Assembly: GCA_001557505.1 (NCBI GenBank)
Contig: LSAX01000010.1
Location: forward strand, 930,001 to 994,000
Origin: Reticulascus tulasneorum
Lineage: Eukaryota > Ascomycota > Sordariomycetes > Glomerellales > Reticulascaceae
Direction of reading: 5' to 3'
DNA length: 64,000 bases
The notes under the pieces are model-generated. The model was not told where the DNA came from. It saw only the letters and a list, made by a program, of their open reading frames with translations, and searched no databases. Shown in pieces: positions 1-11,800 of the stretch. How positions within the stretch are numbered: the stretch's first letter is position 1; each line of letters opens with the position of its first letter. The position numbers and the translations under genes are program-made.

Positions 1-3000
1 TTGTATTTCAGTCCTAATACGTGACGAACTCCTTTTTGACAGGCTTTCATAGTATGGTTTCAGTAGCAAACTACCGGCAATTAAAAGATATGAAAGATGG
101 TAAGCAAATATACTCTTGACAGGGTTAGAGCACCCTTCAAGTTCTAACGTTTTTCAACAGTCAAGGAATTTGAAGAGCTGCTGAGTTGGTACAAGCCAAA
201 GTGTGAACCAATGCGCGTTTCTTTCGAGACTATCACGGAAGAGATATGTCCTGGCACCCGTTCGACTTGCTTATCCTCAGAAGTATACATCAAATGGAGA
301 GACTCGCTCGAAGAGAACGCACCACGCACACTCTGGGCTTTTGGTCCACGTACGAGATCCCCTTATCCATGTTATCAGGAGTATACATTTTAATCCTTCA
401 TAGCTGGATCCGGAAAGACTGCACTTTCGTGAGTGAGCAGGGAAGAGTGGCACAGCTCGATGGATCGCTAATGTCCTTAGTGCGGCAATTGTCAACGATG
501 TCGCCAGCAATTGCATCAATCCGGTCACTGCCTATTATTTCTTCAGTGACAGCCACCAGGAAACCCTGCAAGATGTGCTACGGCACCTGGCTCACCAACT
601 TTTGGTCGAGAATTCGACTGTGTCGCAGGTAGCCGTGGATATACGGAAGAAAAAGATGGCCTGCAAGGGATCACTGCTCCCCAAGGATCTCGTCAACGTG
701 ATCTGCGATATTGCCATTACATCCAACCGAACCTACATCATCCTTGATGGACTTGATGAGTTCCCGCATTCCACCAAGTTGATGCGACACCTACCACAAT
801 TTGCGAAGGCGAACGCTAGAGTCCTCGTTTCAAGCCGCGAGTTGCCCAGTGTCAGTGGTCACTTGGTTGATGCCGCACTCCTTGACGCAAGGGCAGTCAG
901 CTCGGATATTGAGTTGTATGTCAAGTGGCGGCTAGAAGAAGAGTGTGAAATCGAACATGAACTCGTCACTGACGATATCAAACAAGAGATTATCTCGAAG
1001 CTTGAGAACCATGTCCATGGATCGTGAGTAACTTCCCATTTTCTCGTTTTCTCCCCTATTTCAAGTTCCAAAACTTATATTTTTAGCTTCCTGTTGGCTC
1101 GCTTGTCCATGGATTCCATCTGCAGCGTTACAACCATTAAGAAGCTTCGAAAAACGCTCGAGACATTGCCTGGCACTTGCAATGACGCGTACAGAACTAC
1201 ATTTAATCGGATCATGAGGCAGGATCGTGACCGTCAAGAGTTAGCTTGCTGTGCACTGGGCTGGATTTATAACTCCCCACGGGCGATGAACATGTCAGAG
1301 CTGCGGCATGCCATTGCAAGCTTAGAAGACGCTCCGGAATATGGCCTTGAGGACTTGGAATCTGAGAAATCCATCCTATCCTCATGTCTTGGCTTAGTCG
1401 CTCACTCAAGGACTACCCAGACTGTTGAGTTGATTCACTCATCGGCCAGGGAGTATATGATTGCCCACCCTGACCTGTTGGGAACGACTCGGAGTCTTGC
1501 AATTGGCCGAGCATGTCTTAAGTACATGTCGACTCCGGAAATGGCCAAAGGCATTTGCCCAACTCTCGACGATCTCAGACTCCGCATTGCAAAAATGCCG
1601 CTCCTTGAGTATGCAGCTCGCTATTACGGTCACTATGTTAGACCTTTACAGAACGAACTTCTACCTGAACTCCTGAAATTCTTGGGAGATGACCGTTTCC
1701 GGCAGAGTTCTTGGCAAATAACCCAATCTGTTGTCAATATGGACAGCCAATCAGCTGAACAACTTCTCGGCTCCGTTCCCGGCCAGCCCACCATTCTCCA
1801 CGTCGCGTCGTATTGGGGGTTTTCGACTGTAACTCATCAATGTCTTGAATCTAAGACTAACTGCGATGTCCTGGATAGACCAGATTCTCATGGTTGGACA
1901 GCACTTCACTGGGCTGCATCAAACGGACACGCCGACATCGTAAAGAATCTCCTCGACTCGGGCGCTAACATTGAGTTTCCTGATCATAGCCATTGGACGC
2001 CGCTATTCTGGAGCGTTATCCGAGGTCATGAGCCTGCTGTCCGCGTGCTGTTGGAGCTGGGAGCAAATCCGTTCCATATCGACAATAGTGGTTTGACGGC
2101 TCTCCATTGGTCTGTCCTTTCTAGCGCTAGCACCATCACAACTTTGCTGCTTGAACATGGACAAGAGGTTGAACGATCATTTATATCATACGATGTGTCA
2201 TTCCCGGTTGTTCAGCTCACAGTGGCGGAGGCAAAGGCGCTGGGACAACGCAACAAGTTCAAAAATCTTTTTCAGCTTGCTGCACAAACAACAGACACAG
2301 AGAGTTTCGAGAAGCTTGCTGGCGCATTTGACACTTGGAGCTTCAATAAGGGCTTTCAAACGGTCGGTCTAGATTTATATACCTTTGATATGGTGTGGGA
2401 CACGACCAAAGTGGTGCTCTCGAAAGGTGACAGATTCTTTTCGGACAGAAATGTGAGATCCTCTCCCATCGACGGTGTAAGGAAGCAGCTTCTCACTAGG
2501 GCGATCCAATGTGAAGACATCGACCTGGTGAGAGAAATTCTTGAATTTAGTCACGACTTAAATAAGGATCTTGGAGCAGACATCGTGACTGCTGAAGGCG
2601 CTGGCTACCTACACATTGCTGCATATAGCGGTAGCGCTGAAATCCTACAGATTCTCATTCAGAAGGGGCTGCCCTTGAGTAATCCTGACAACCATGGAAT
2701 GACACCGCTACATTATGCTTGCCGCACTGGAGCAAGTCAGATCGTGGACCTGCTCCTTAATACTGGGGTTGATGTTGATATTAAGGATCATGGACAAAGA
2801 ACACCACTAATGACACTCCTGCACTATGGCAATTGGAGAACCTGCTCTTGCCCAGGAGAAACATTGGCCATCCTCAACACTCTTGTTTCAAGGGGCGCGT
2901 CTATACACGCGAGGGACTCAAATGGAACGACGCCCATGCACTATGCTATGCACACATCGGATCCAGTCGTTATCAAGGCATTAATCAATCTTGGTGCTGA

Positions 3001-4519
3001 CCCTGAAGCAACTACGGATGACCAGTGGAGGCCTTTACATACTCTGGCAGCCTACAAGTCGAGCACGCGACGGAGGACAGAGCTCGAGATTCTAGGCTTC
3101 GGCAAGAAATTTTGGTCCTACACGTTACCGATCAGTTATGTCGAAGATACGGTTGAACTAATGCTGAAAGTTTCACCGCTTGAAGCCCTCAGTACTGTGA
3201 CAAACGGCGGCAGTACAGCGCTAGCTTTAGCGATCCATAACCAGGCTTGGATTCTTGGTCAAGCGTTATATCGTGCCGGAACACGGTTTCAGACGGCTCG
3301 ATCACTGTCTAGTATGATAGATATGGCAGCCGAAGAAGGATTCCACGAAATCGTCCAGCTTCTCGTGCAACATGGTGCCACTCCAGGGAAGGCCGATATT
3401 ATGTCGACCGTCATATCCATGGTCCCAGCTCAGAAGTCGCATCCGCGGGATAAACAGCCGACAGATACCCAAGTGTCTGAGAGGTTTCCGCGCCGGGATT
3501 ACGAGCGCGTTGTAAGGTATTTGATCTCGGCTGGAGCCAATGTTCACGAAAAGAAAGCTAGCCGGGGGCCGTGTCGGGGACCGTATTTGGGACAGACTGC
3601 GATACAGATCGCGGCGGAGCGCGGGGTGGAGGCGAGCATTCTATCGGCTCTTCTGGAGATTGGCGCAAATCCCTACTCGACGACCTCTGACGGCCAAGAT
3701 TCGTTCCTGTTGGCCCTAATATGGGGACACTTTGATAGTCTTACAATTCTCCTTGATCATGCGCTTTGCGATTCCTCTCGTGACCATTGGTTTACAAACT
3801 GGATCCGGCAGTCAGCGGGGAATCTTGGGAGACGCGGACACGCTAGCTTTTCTACTTTTATCAGAGCTGTCAGTGAATCGGATATGATCAACAGCAAAGA
3901 CAAGAACGGACACACTCTCCTTTTCCAGGCAGTCGGAAGTGGGAATCAGCTACTGCTTGAGGAATTGATAAAGCTCGGCGCCGACGTCAGTTTGACAGAC
4001 CCCCACGGCTGGACGCCTTTTCATGAGGCTGTACGAGCACAAAATGTTGCTGCGGCAAAGGTTCTCCTTCGCAACGGCGCCAGCATATTCCAGACCGTAT
4101 CGGCAACACAACCAACGTCATCTTCAATGTATGTCTTGGATGCTTCAGCGCCACCATCCTTCATTAACAGCTTGCACATTGCCGTCTTGGAGCTTCCTAC
4201 GTATCAGGGATTCCATACCAAAGCCCCAATTTCGACAGGCATTGTGCGTCTGCTTCTGGAAAATGGCATTGACCCGAATGTTCCGATGAAAGTCTTCAAA
4301 TATGTGGCACCTTATCATTCTGATGAAAAGGGTACACCGTTGCAATTTATGTTCGGTCGTATTGGAACGAATAGGACGCCGGCTTTCTTTCAAGTTGTAC
4401 AGTTACTCGTCGACTTTGGCGCCGATGTAAGGGGGATTGCCGACCAGCTGTCTCCGAGAGATGTTGCCAGTTTTGAGGGCTTCGAGGGTCTATGGGAGGT
4501 TTTTAGGAAAGCGGGATGA
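1..4519 (+). CDS. NACHT-ankyrin NLR-like protein (5' partial)
   Basis: This is the 3' part of a STAND-type signalling ATPase of the fungal NLR-like class. Visible coding exons are about 43-99, 161-349, 404-428, 481-1023 and 1087-4519; all phases agree and the first visible acceptor is the AG at 41-42. The order is a linker, a P-loop reading GPPGSGKT, a Walker B reading YIILDGLDEF, the rest of the NACHT module, then many ankyrin repeats. The clearest repeats begin GWTALHWAA, GMTPLHYAC, GTTPMHYAM and GWTPFHEAV. The N-terminal effector domain lies off the window, so its type cannot be named. In fungi such proteins act in non-self recognition and heterokaryon incompatibility; that role is family knowledge, not shown here. 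The P-loop sits almost alone on a 25-nt exon. The frame is intact to the stop, so this is not a pseudogene in the visible part. Confidence 0.88.
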
Positions 4520-5017
4520 AGCGACGACCACCTCAATGGAGAATAAATTGTATTTGAGCATGACCTCCCAGTTTATCTCGTCTGGTACCTGTTGTGTGGT
4601 TTGTATGGTTCAAATGCTGTCCGTATCTTGTCCAAACAAGTCCTTGGAAGACAGTTCAAGCAAGTCTACGTCTGGTCGAGTCACAGTAGTGGCGGGCAGT
4701 CTTGCTTTGGTCCCTGTAGCGCTCCCAATACAATACAGTGATTATTAAAACACGGCATATGGTCAAGAGAATAAGAAACATTCTAAGTGCCTCGGTCTTC
4801 GACTCGGCGATACTCAAAACACGACTTCCAAACAAATAACTTGTCTCCTTTCACCAACAATGTCAACCCACAAGAGTTGTGCGCCAAGGAGGTGTATAGA
4901 CTGGTATTGCTGAGCGAAATGAACAACAGCAAATGCATATGTTGTTGTAAGGATAGTTATGAGATAGGTTGAGAAGGCTTCGTAGAAAACACAACAAAGT
5001 GGAGCCATTATTGCCCA

Positions 5018-5034
5018 CCCCCCCCCCCCCCCCC
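5018..5034. repeat. Homopolymer of 17 C
   Basis: An uninterrupted run of 17 cytosines follows CCCA and is followed by ACCAGG. Such long C runs are rare outside low-complexity sites and are prone to length errors in sequencing. Confidence 0.95.
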
Positions 5035-6225
5035 ACCAGGGGCAGCGTGCTGGAACCAGGCAGTAAATCTTTAAGATATGCTGAACATTCATCATGGTGA
5101 ACAAATGGAGAGGGAGCAAGGTGGCCGGAAGCTATCTTCCTAGCCAGTGAGCAGTATCTTCTTCTCTTGGGCTGCCTCCCGCTGTTTGACCTTCTAGAAC
5201 AAGAGATAGTCGGGAGCATGTGATCAAGGCGGGAGACGACGGTGAAACAGAAACAGGCCTGCAGTTACATTACACATGTTCGTGGTTTGAAGACTAAATC
5301 CTTAGTTTCGATCCAATCTACCTCTAGCCTCCATGGGGCGACTAGCGCGCCGGTGAGGCGAGTCTGCCAAGCCGGAGCCCCCAGAGCTAGCCTCGCTTTA
5401 GACCCCGTTTAGACTGGGTTCCGTGCCGAGGATCTCGACTGAACCGCGAAACAGGGATCTATCATTTTACTTCCCTATCTCTCACCTCTCATCAGCCAGA
5501 AACCTTAGACCGTCGTTCTGGTCTAAAAGCGAGCTACCGAATGCCGTTCTTATCGCGCCCCACCTCTCGAGAGGAATATGGTCACCAGCGCACGAAACAC
5601 GAGCCCCGACGTCATCAAAATATATCAATCAGGTCAGTTTCCTTTCGCTACCTTCTTATTCCTGCGATTAGGCTCCCATCACCAGGGTCGGAATGGAAGT
5701 AGGGTGATGGGGTCACTTCCCCGAAGAGATTCCCCGAAGAGCTTCCCTATACAGCAGCAAGCCACAATTTGACCGAAATTTCGGGAAGGATGGAAGACCA
5801 GGCTGGTGGGAGCCTCCAATATGAGCTATTATGGCAGTTGATATTGCCAATATTCATAAGGCAAGATGGGGAGCAGGGGTGGTCCTACTCAGCCGTCGGA
5901 CAAACCATCTCATCCTCTTACTAACGTACTAGGTAGTAATAAATGTCCAAGAATGTTAGGTGGTGTGAGTATACATCCATCAGGCCAGGCAGCTGTCGGG
6001 CACGGTTGGGATGGGATGGGACAGGCAGGTCATGGGCCGGGGCCAGCACCAACAGCGACAGCGACAGGGTCGAATGATCACCATGTGCATAGGCAATTCC
6101 ATCCCACGCCCCGCCGATCTCGCCAGCAGCCCGAATCCTCAACCCGCGCCCCTTCGTATCCCTCAGGTCTAGGTGCAAAGGCGTGCCGTGTCGGCGAATT
6201 AATAGAATGGGGAGGTCGTGTGCCG

Positions 6226-6246
6226 GGTGGTGTTGGTGGTGTTGGT
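6226..6246. repeat. Short tandem repeat, unit GGTGGTGTT
   Basis: Two full 9-base units and a third of another lie in the protease upstream region. This is simple sequence with no sign of function. Confidence 0.6.
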
Positions 6247-6874
6247 GCATATCGACCTTGCAGACGCCTTCTCAAACGGGCAGCTCGACAGTGATTTAAC
6301 GCCGCACAATGCGCGTCAGAGCGGATGGGCCACAAGCGATCCCACCTTTTGCTCATCTTATCCCAGGGCACCATGTTAAACCTAATTCGGGGCATGGCAG
6401 CGATAAAACCAGGCGCACACAGCACGAAGTTACATCGTGCTGACAATATGCCGCGCACGCGCCACCACAAATACCGGCAACAGACGCCAAGATATGAACC
6501 TTGCGCGGCATTCCCGCGTCGTGATTTGCTCACCGATTCGAGTCCGAGTCCATGTCGTGGCTTTCGTCAACTCAGCCCACCCGCCCCGCCCAGCGTCAAT
6601 GGATCATCTTGCATACTAGCTCATCTTACAGCCAGTGAGTAGTCACCTACATTAGACTGACAGTAGTGGCAGGTAGCAATGATGCGCACATCTGTACAGC
6701 GTAGGGGAATCCAGGACAAGAAGCTTCTCAGGAATGCTACTCAGTATTACCACCTTACTAGCCAAGAAGAGCCCTGTGCTCGATTCCTTCGGGGGCGCTA
6801 GGTTGCCATCACAGCTGTCAACCATGGGTTAGCTACGCCACGGCGTTCGACGATGTTACCCGCGAGGAAAAACT

Positions 6875-6881
6875 TATAAAA
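6875..6881 (+). promoter_or_regulatory. TATA box of the metalloprotease gene
   Basis: TATAAAA lies 95 bases before the ATG at 6977, a usual spacing for a fungal core promoter with a short leader. Confidence 0.6.
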
Positions 6882-6976
6882 GCCGTGAACCCGATCTATC
6901 CAATCTGTTTTGCTTCCAGGTTCAACCAGCAGGTCACTTCACGGTTCATCTAACACTTCCCCGCTAAGCTCCCAAG

Positions 6977-7944
6977 ATGCGTTTCTCGTCTTTCATCGCC
7001 GCCCTTACGGCAACCGGCGCCGCTGCGCATTCCGCTCACTCGTCTCGCTCTATTGCGCGAGAGTGGTGCGGAACCAAGCACCCTACGCCTCAACAGTTGG
7101 AGCAGTCGAAGAGATTTGGCGTCCAGGAAGATGCTCAGGTTAAGGCCGGGGTCGAAGAGAAGAGGTCGCCCTACATCGTTGATGTGTATTTCCATGTCAT
7201 CGCCATCTCTGAAACCGAGGAAGATGGTTGGCTCTCTGTAAGTTCTGTGACCCAGGAAAATGCGATATCTAAGCTGACAAAGATCGCAGAACTCAACCCT
7301 TGCGGCCCAATTCGATGTCTTGAACATCGATTTCGCTGCTACCGGCTTCGAGTTCATCCTCAAGGGAACCACATACACCGTGGCTCCTGAGTGGGCCTGG
7401 GACCAAGATGAGCTCGGCTACAAGAAGACACTTCGCCGAGGTGACTATGGCACGCTCAATGTCTACTTCCTCCCCGGTCTTCTAGACTTCGGCCTGCTGG
7501 GCTATGCCACTTTCCCCGACTACTTCGTCGTCGGCACGGACGACTTCTACCTCGATGGAATCGTCATTGCCTCCCAGAGTGTGCCCGGTGGTTCGGCCAC
7601 CGGCTTCAACCTGGGAAGGACTGTTACTCACGAAGCTGGTCACTGGTTCAACTTGTATCACACTTTCCAGGGCGGCTGCAGCGGTGACGGCGACTTCGTC
7701 CGCGACACCCCTGCTCAAGGCTTCCCAACCAGCGGATGCCCGACTCTCCAAGACTCGTGCCCTGACCAGCGCGGACTGGACCCCGTCCACAACTACATGG
7801 ACTACTCCGATGAGTAAGTTGCTCTGCTATCCGCTATTGATATAAGACTTGGTTTCTGACTGTTATCACAGCGCTTGCTACACCGAGTTCACCGCCGGGC
7901 AGCGCCGACGATCGCACAGCTCCTGGAGAGAATTCCGCAAATGA
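6977..7944 (+). CDS. Secreted M43-family (pappalysin-type) metalloprotease
   Basis: This is an extracellular zinc endopeptidase of MEROPS family M43, subfamily B, like fungal MEP1. Coding exons are 6977-7237, 7290-7813 and 7872-7944, giving 285 aa, the usual size. Residues 1-18 form a signal peptide (MRFSSFIAALTATGAAAH). The zinc site HEAGHWFNLYH supplies three His and the catalytic Glu, and the downstream Met-turn reads NYMDYSD, as in metzincins. Exon joins restore the family sequence on both sides (LNIDFAATGF and DDACYTEFT). A TATA box precedes the start. The upstream intergenic region of almost 2.5 kb would allow elaborate regulation. The gene ends tail-to-tail with the large GTPase gene. 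Confidence 0.93.
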
Positions 7945-8801
7945 AGAACGGAATTCTGATTAGAGCCCGTATCGTATCAGCGAATACTAAACGGGTTTCT
8001 TTAATGTCCATTGCGGTCTCATATTTTGCTTCTTATTATCTGTTCTACAGGCCAAAACATTGGGGGCCAGTGTCGACCTCGACACTTAATAGCTAGCCAA
8101 CGCACTAAATAGAGAATCAACTTATTTACACATCTTTCAATGGCGAGCATCTCAGTCCTTCTGAACAGTTTAGTATATTATAGACAGACGCCAGATTTTT
8201 GCAAGAAGCAATATGTTATTCTTAACTACACAGACTATACGCAAGTAGGAGTCTTCCTAAACCCAATTTGTGCCGCCCTCACGCGGACTTGTAATGATAC
8301 GAAAAGACTGAGAATATCAGAATTGTAAGATATGATTGGGTTTACCGACTCAATTTATACACATAACCCTATATTCTTGGCTATGCATTGTGTTGTTTTA
8401 GCTATAGCCGCGACGAAGAAGGGGAGGCGTGCCCTGGCGTAGTAATTACCGGAGCTGGAGCTATTCCATGGTTCCACACAGCACATGGAAATATACAGCC
8501 AGTTGATAGTATAATTCGTAAAAGCTGGCAACGGCTGTTTTTCGAACGAAAGATGATATGGGTGTGGGTCAATATAAGAAGAGAAATGACAAATCATGTT
8601 GAGGCGAGTGAGAAAATACAGGCACATGAACCTGTCCCAACTGACCAGCCAGGATCTCGTTCCATCACAACTAAACTGATTGCTTGGCCTCCAAAGACAT
8701 AAAAGACTCTCGAGCACACTATACACGCCAACTGAATTATTCAGACTCTTCCAGCGCGCTTACATATCTCCATTGTGCCTCAGCGAATCCTCCGGCAGCA
8801 A
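7945..8801. other. Intergenic between convergent genes
   Basis: This stretch lies between the 3' ends of the metalloprotease and the large GTPase gene. It is AT-richer than its flanks and holds only short unrelated open frames. It most likely carries the two 3' UTRs. Confidence 0.6.
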
Positions 8802-11800
8802 TCAGGAGACGATCGCACTCTGAATCTGAGCCATGTCTCTTTGCGCAGTCTGGACAGCTGCTTGTACGCGGCTCCGGAACTCAGGATCCTGTTCACTTTC
8901 TAACGCGACGTTCTCGCTCCTGACGATGTCCAAGGTCCCGTGGATAACATCAAGGTGATCCGTGACTGCGGCCTTTATTTCCGTTTGAAGATTTTCAGTC
9001 ATGCTCTTGAACTTTTCTGTGAACTGTCTAATCAGCGTCTTGAAGAGGGCTGGCTGCTGGAGTATGCCATTGATATGTGCCTTGCGTCGTTCATGACTTC
9101 CGCCACCTAGAGTATGTCAGTCCTGTCGCAATGTGGATTTCTGTTTACCTGGCTGCGACGTACCCTTTTCCATATTAGCAGCTCGGTAGGAACTATCCAT
9201 GGCTTTCCCGAAGAAAGAAGTACGTATGCCCGAGAAAGTGTCGATTCTAAGCTCACTAGATAATGGGATTCTGTTTAGCTTCGAACACGTCTCGTTGTCA
9301 AATACTTACTCGAGACCTGTTTCAAATCCGGCCCAAATCTGCTCTACATCTGCAATGAGCAGTCGTTGGCGTGACTCTAAAGCTTGAACTAGAATAGTAG
9401 GCGAAGCCGAAGAACCTTCAAACTCGTTATCTAGGCATTGATCAGTTACAGTTCGCTCGTAAAAGAAGAGCAGCTGTTGGCAGGATTGCAAGACACGGCA
9501 ATGTCCTCGGTAAACGTAGCTAGGAATGGAATAACTAACCCAAATATTCTGTAGCCCAGCTTATGATAGCCTCAATTGATCGCAGGTCATTGTAATATTT
9601 TTCTTGGAGCTCTAAGCAGAGGTCATCCCATGGCTCAGTCAGTTCCAGAGTCATTGTTTTCATGGCTTCTTCGTTCCAATTACGCGAGCCTCCTGCCTTA
9701 TCAAGGCAATAATCGCCATATTTACGTGCAAAGGCAGCATAAGTCCCTGCGACGTAGTTAGCATCTATCAACTCAATGCTTCTGTCTGCTGCTTACCCCA
9801 ATTCCACTATAGAAGATGTTAGTATAACTGAAGTCTGGTCTCTGGCGTACATGCTTGTAGGGGAAATGCTTACTTCACACCATGCCCTGCCAGCGACTAT
9901 TGCTCCTTGGGTCCATGCCCTGGTAGATCGGCCTACAAGAGTCAGTCGACCATGGCCGGAATTAAAGGCCTAGGTATCCTTACCTCCGAAATGTTCATTG
10001 AACGCTCGGTTGAAGGCTTGCTCAATGCTGTTGAGCGTAGAAGATCGACCACTCAAGTCCTAAATATTCAATTAATCTACATAAAATTATGAAAGCCAAT
10101 CACTTACCCTTTGTAGTCTCGCTTCAATTGTGTTGAGGGTCTCACGAACAGCCTGCTTCTGCTCCGCGCTCGCGGTTCCTGCTCCAGACTCGACCCACAG
10201 CTCGAGCTCATTGAGAAAAGCTGGAATTTTGTCTTGCATATACTTGAGGGCGAGACTGAGTTGGCTATTTGACACCATAGACATGCAGTGTTTCCGCAGT
10301 TTGAGGATGCCAGAGAGCTGCAAGTAACGAAGTGCTTCGTCCCGGGGCGAGTTCCGATGATCCCAGTAGGCCGTATTGCTGACACAAAATACGGTTACAT
10401 CAATCTCTGGGGATTTCTCGTTGTAGTCTTCGAGGAGCTTCGTGGAGATTATTTCATTGCGAGTTTGGACAAGATATTGCTTCAATCTATTTTGCTGTCT
10501 TAGTACTGTCTACAGCCAAAGCCCGCTGCTGAACCTGGAAGTACTTACTGAAAGGCAGTCTGTTTAATTCTTGTTCTATTAAGGATATTTGTGTTAGCGG
10601 CTATCTTGCTACTATGGATAGTTCTCTGTCCTTACCTGGTGTTGTCAGCACGGCGTCGATGTTCACGCTCATCCTGTTTTTCATCTTCTGTCAACTCATC
10701 GTATTCAATGTCGTTAAACATATCTGCCAGATAGATTTCGATCTCAATCAAGCTCTGTTCATCGCTGGCTTTACGGTCAATGAGTCTCTGGATTGTTGTT
10801 GCTCTGGGACCTTTCCAGTCCTTCTTTGCTTCTTCGGCTTGGATATCCTTAAGATTCTTTAGCATACAAACATAAATTCTCCAAAACAGCTGTCACCCAC
10901 ATCGGATCTTGTGCAGACAATCCCGACGTTGGAAAGTCGAGCCCGTCTGGCAAGCTCGAACACGCTCATGACGCCAGCATCAGTGGTCGCTCTGCCGATA
11001 TTGCATACAGCAAATATCCCATCGCATTGGCGCAAGTACCGTTCTGTGACATTTTGCCGAGCTGAGTTCAGATCACGCAGTCCTAGACAGAGACTAGTCA
11101 CTAAGAAGTCCAGTTTGGTGGGATACGAAGTGCTCAATTTACCGGGAAGATCGACGAGAATGAGACCTTTGCTAAGAATGTGAGCTTTCAAAAAGACCCT
11201 ACGCTTGTTAGCGACTGTGCACGTAATAATTGGGGATATCTCCCTTGCTCCGCGTACTTGATCTTGCGAATGTAAGGCCAATACGCCGGCCCTTCTGAAG
11301 AAGTATGCTCAGAAGTGAGCTGCATCAAGAGGTGCGAACATTCAGCTAGCGTCGACTTGACTTGTTGTCCGGCCACTCTGGAGGGTCTGGTCTCCCGAGT
11401 CCACGATTTCAGGGTGCACAGGACGTCATTTGCTGGCCTGTCGGTGAGGAAGCACTCATCCGTGAGTCGGCCGCGGAACAAGGCCCTAAGAGTATCTTGG
11501 GCCACGCGTGCTCCCTCCTTAGAATCTCTCTTTTCATCTTCGTCGGTCATTTCCGAGCTGCGAAGATGAAAAAGGCGGTACGACTCAAGCAGTTCATCGA
11601 TTTGTTCAACGATATCGTCCATGCTGAACAGTTCGACATCGATGATGAAGTTATCGCTGTCGTGATAATGGTACTCTGTGGCAACACATGTGCATGCTGC
11701 TCCACTGTTGCTCTGAATCAAGTTAGTTGTTGACTCGACTCGAAAGTAGTATGTTGGTTCCACGCGACTTACGGCTCTGGCAAGCTCTTCGTAGTCTAAA

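Larger units (their letters stand above)
4520..6976. other. Intergenic, 2.46 kb: NLR 3' flank and protease upstream region
   Basis: No supportable gene was found. The stretch holds a 17-base C run (5018-5034), a 12-base palindrome (5773-5784), a 13-base-spaced direct repeat (5717-5741), a short GGTGGTGTT tandem (6226-6246) and, close to the next gene, a TATA box. Open frames here are short, overlap on both strands and resemble no family. Confidence 0.6.
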
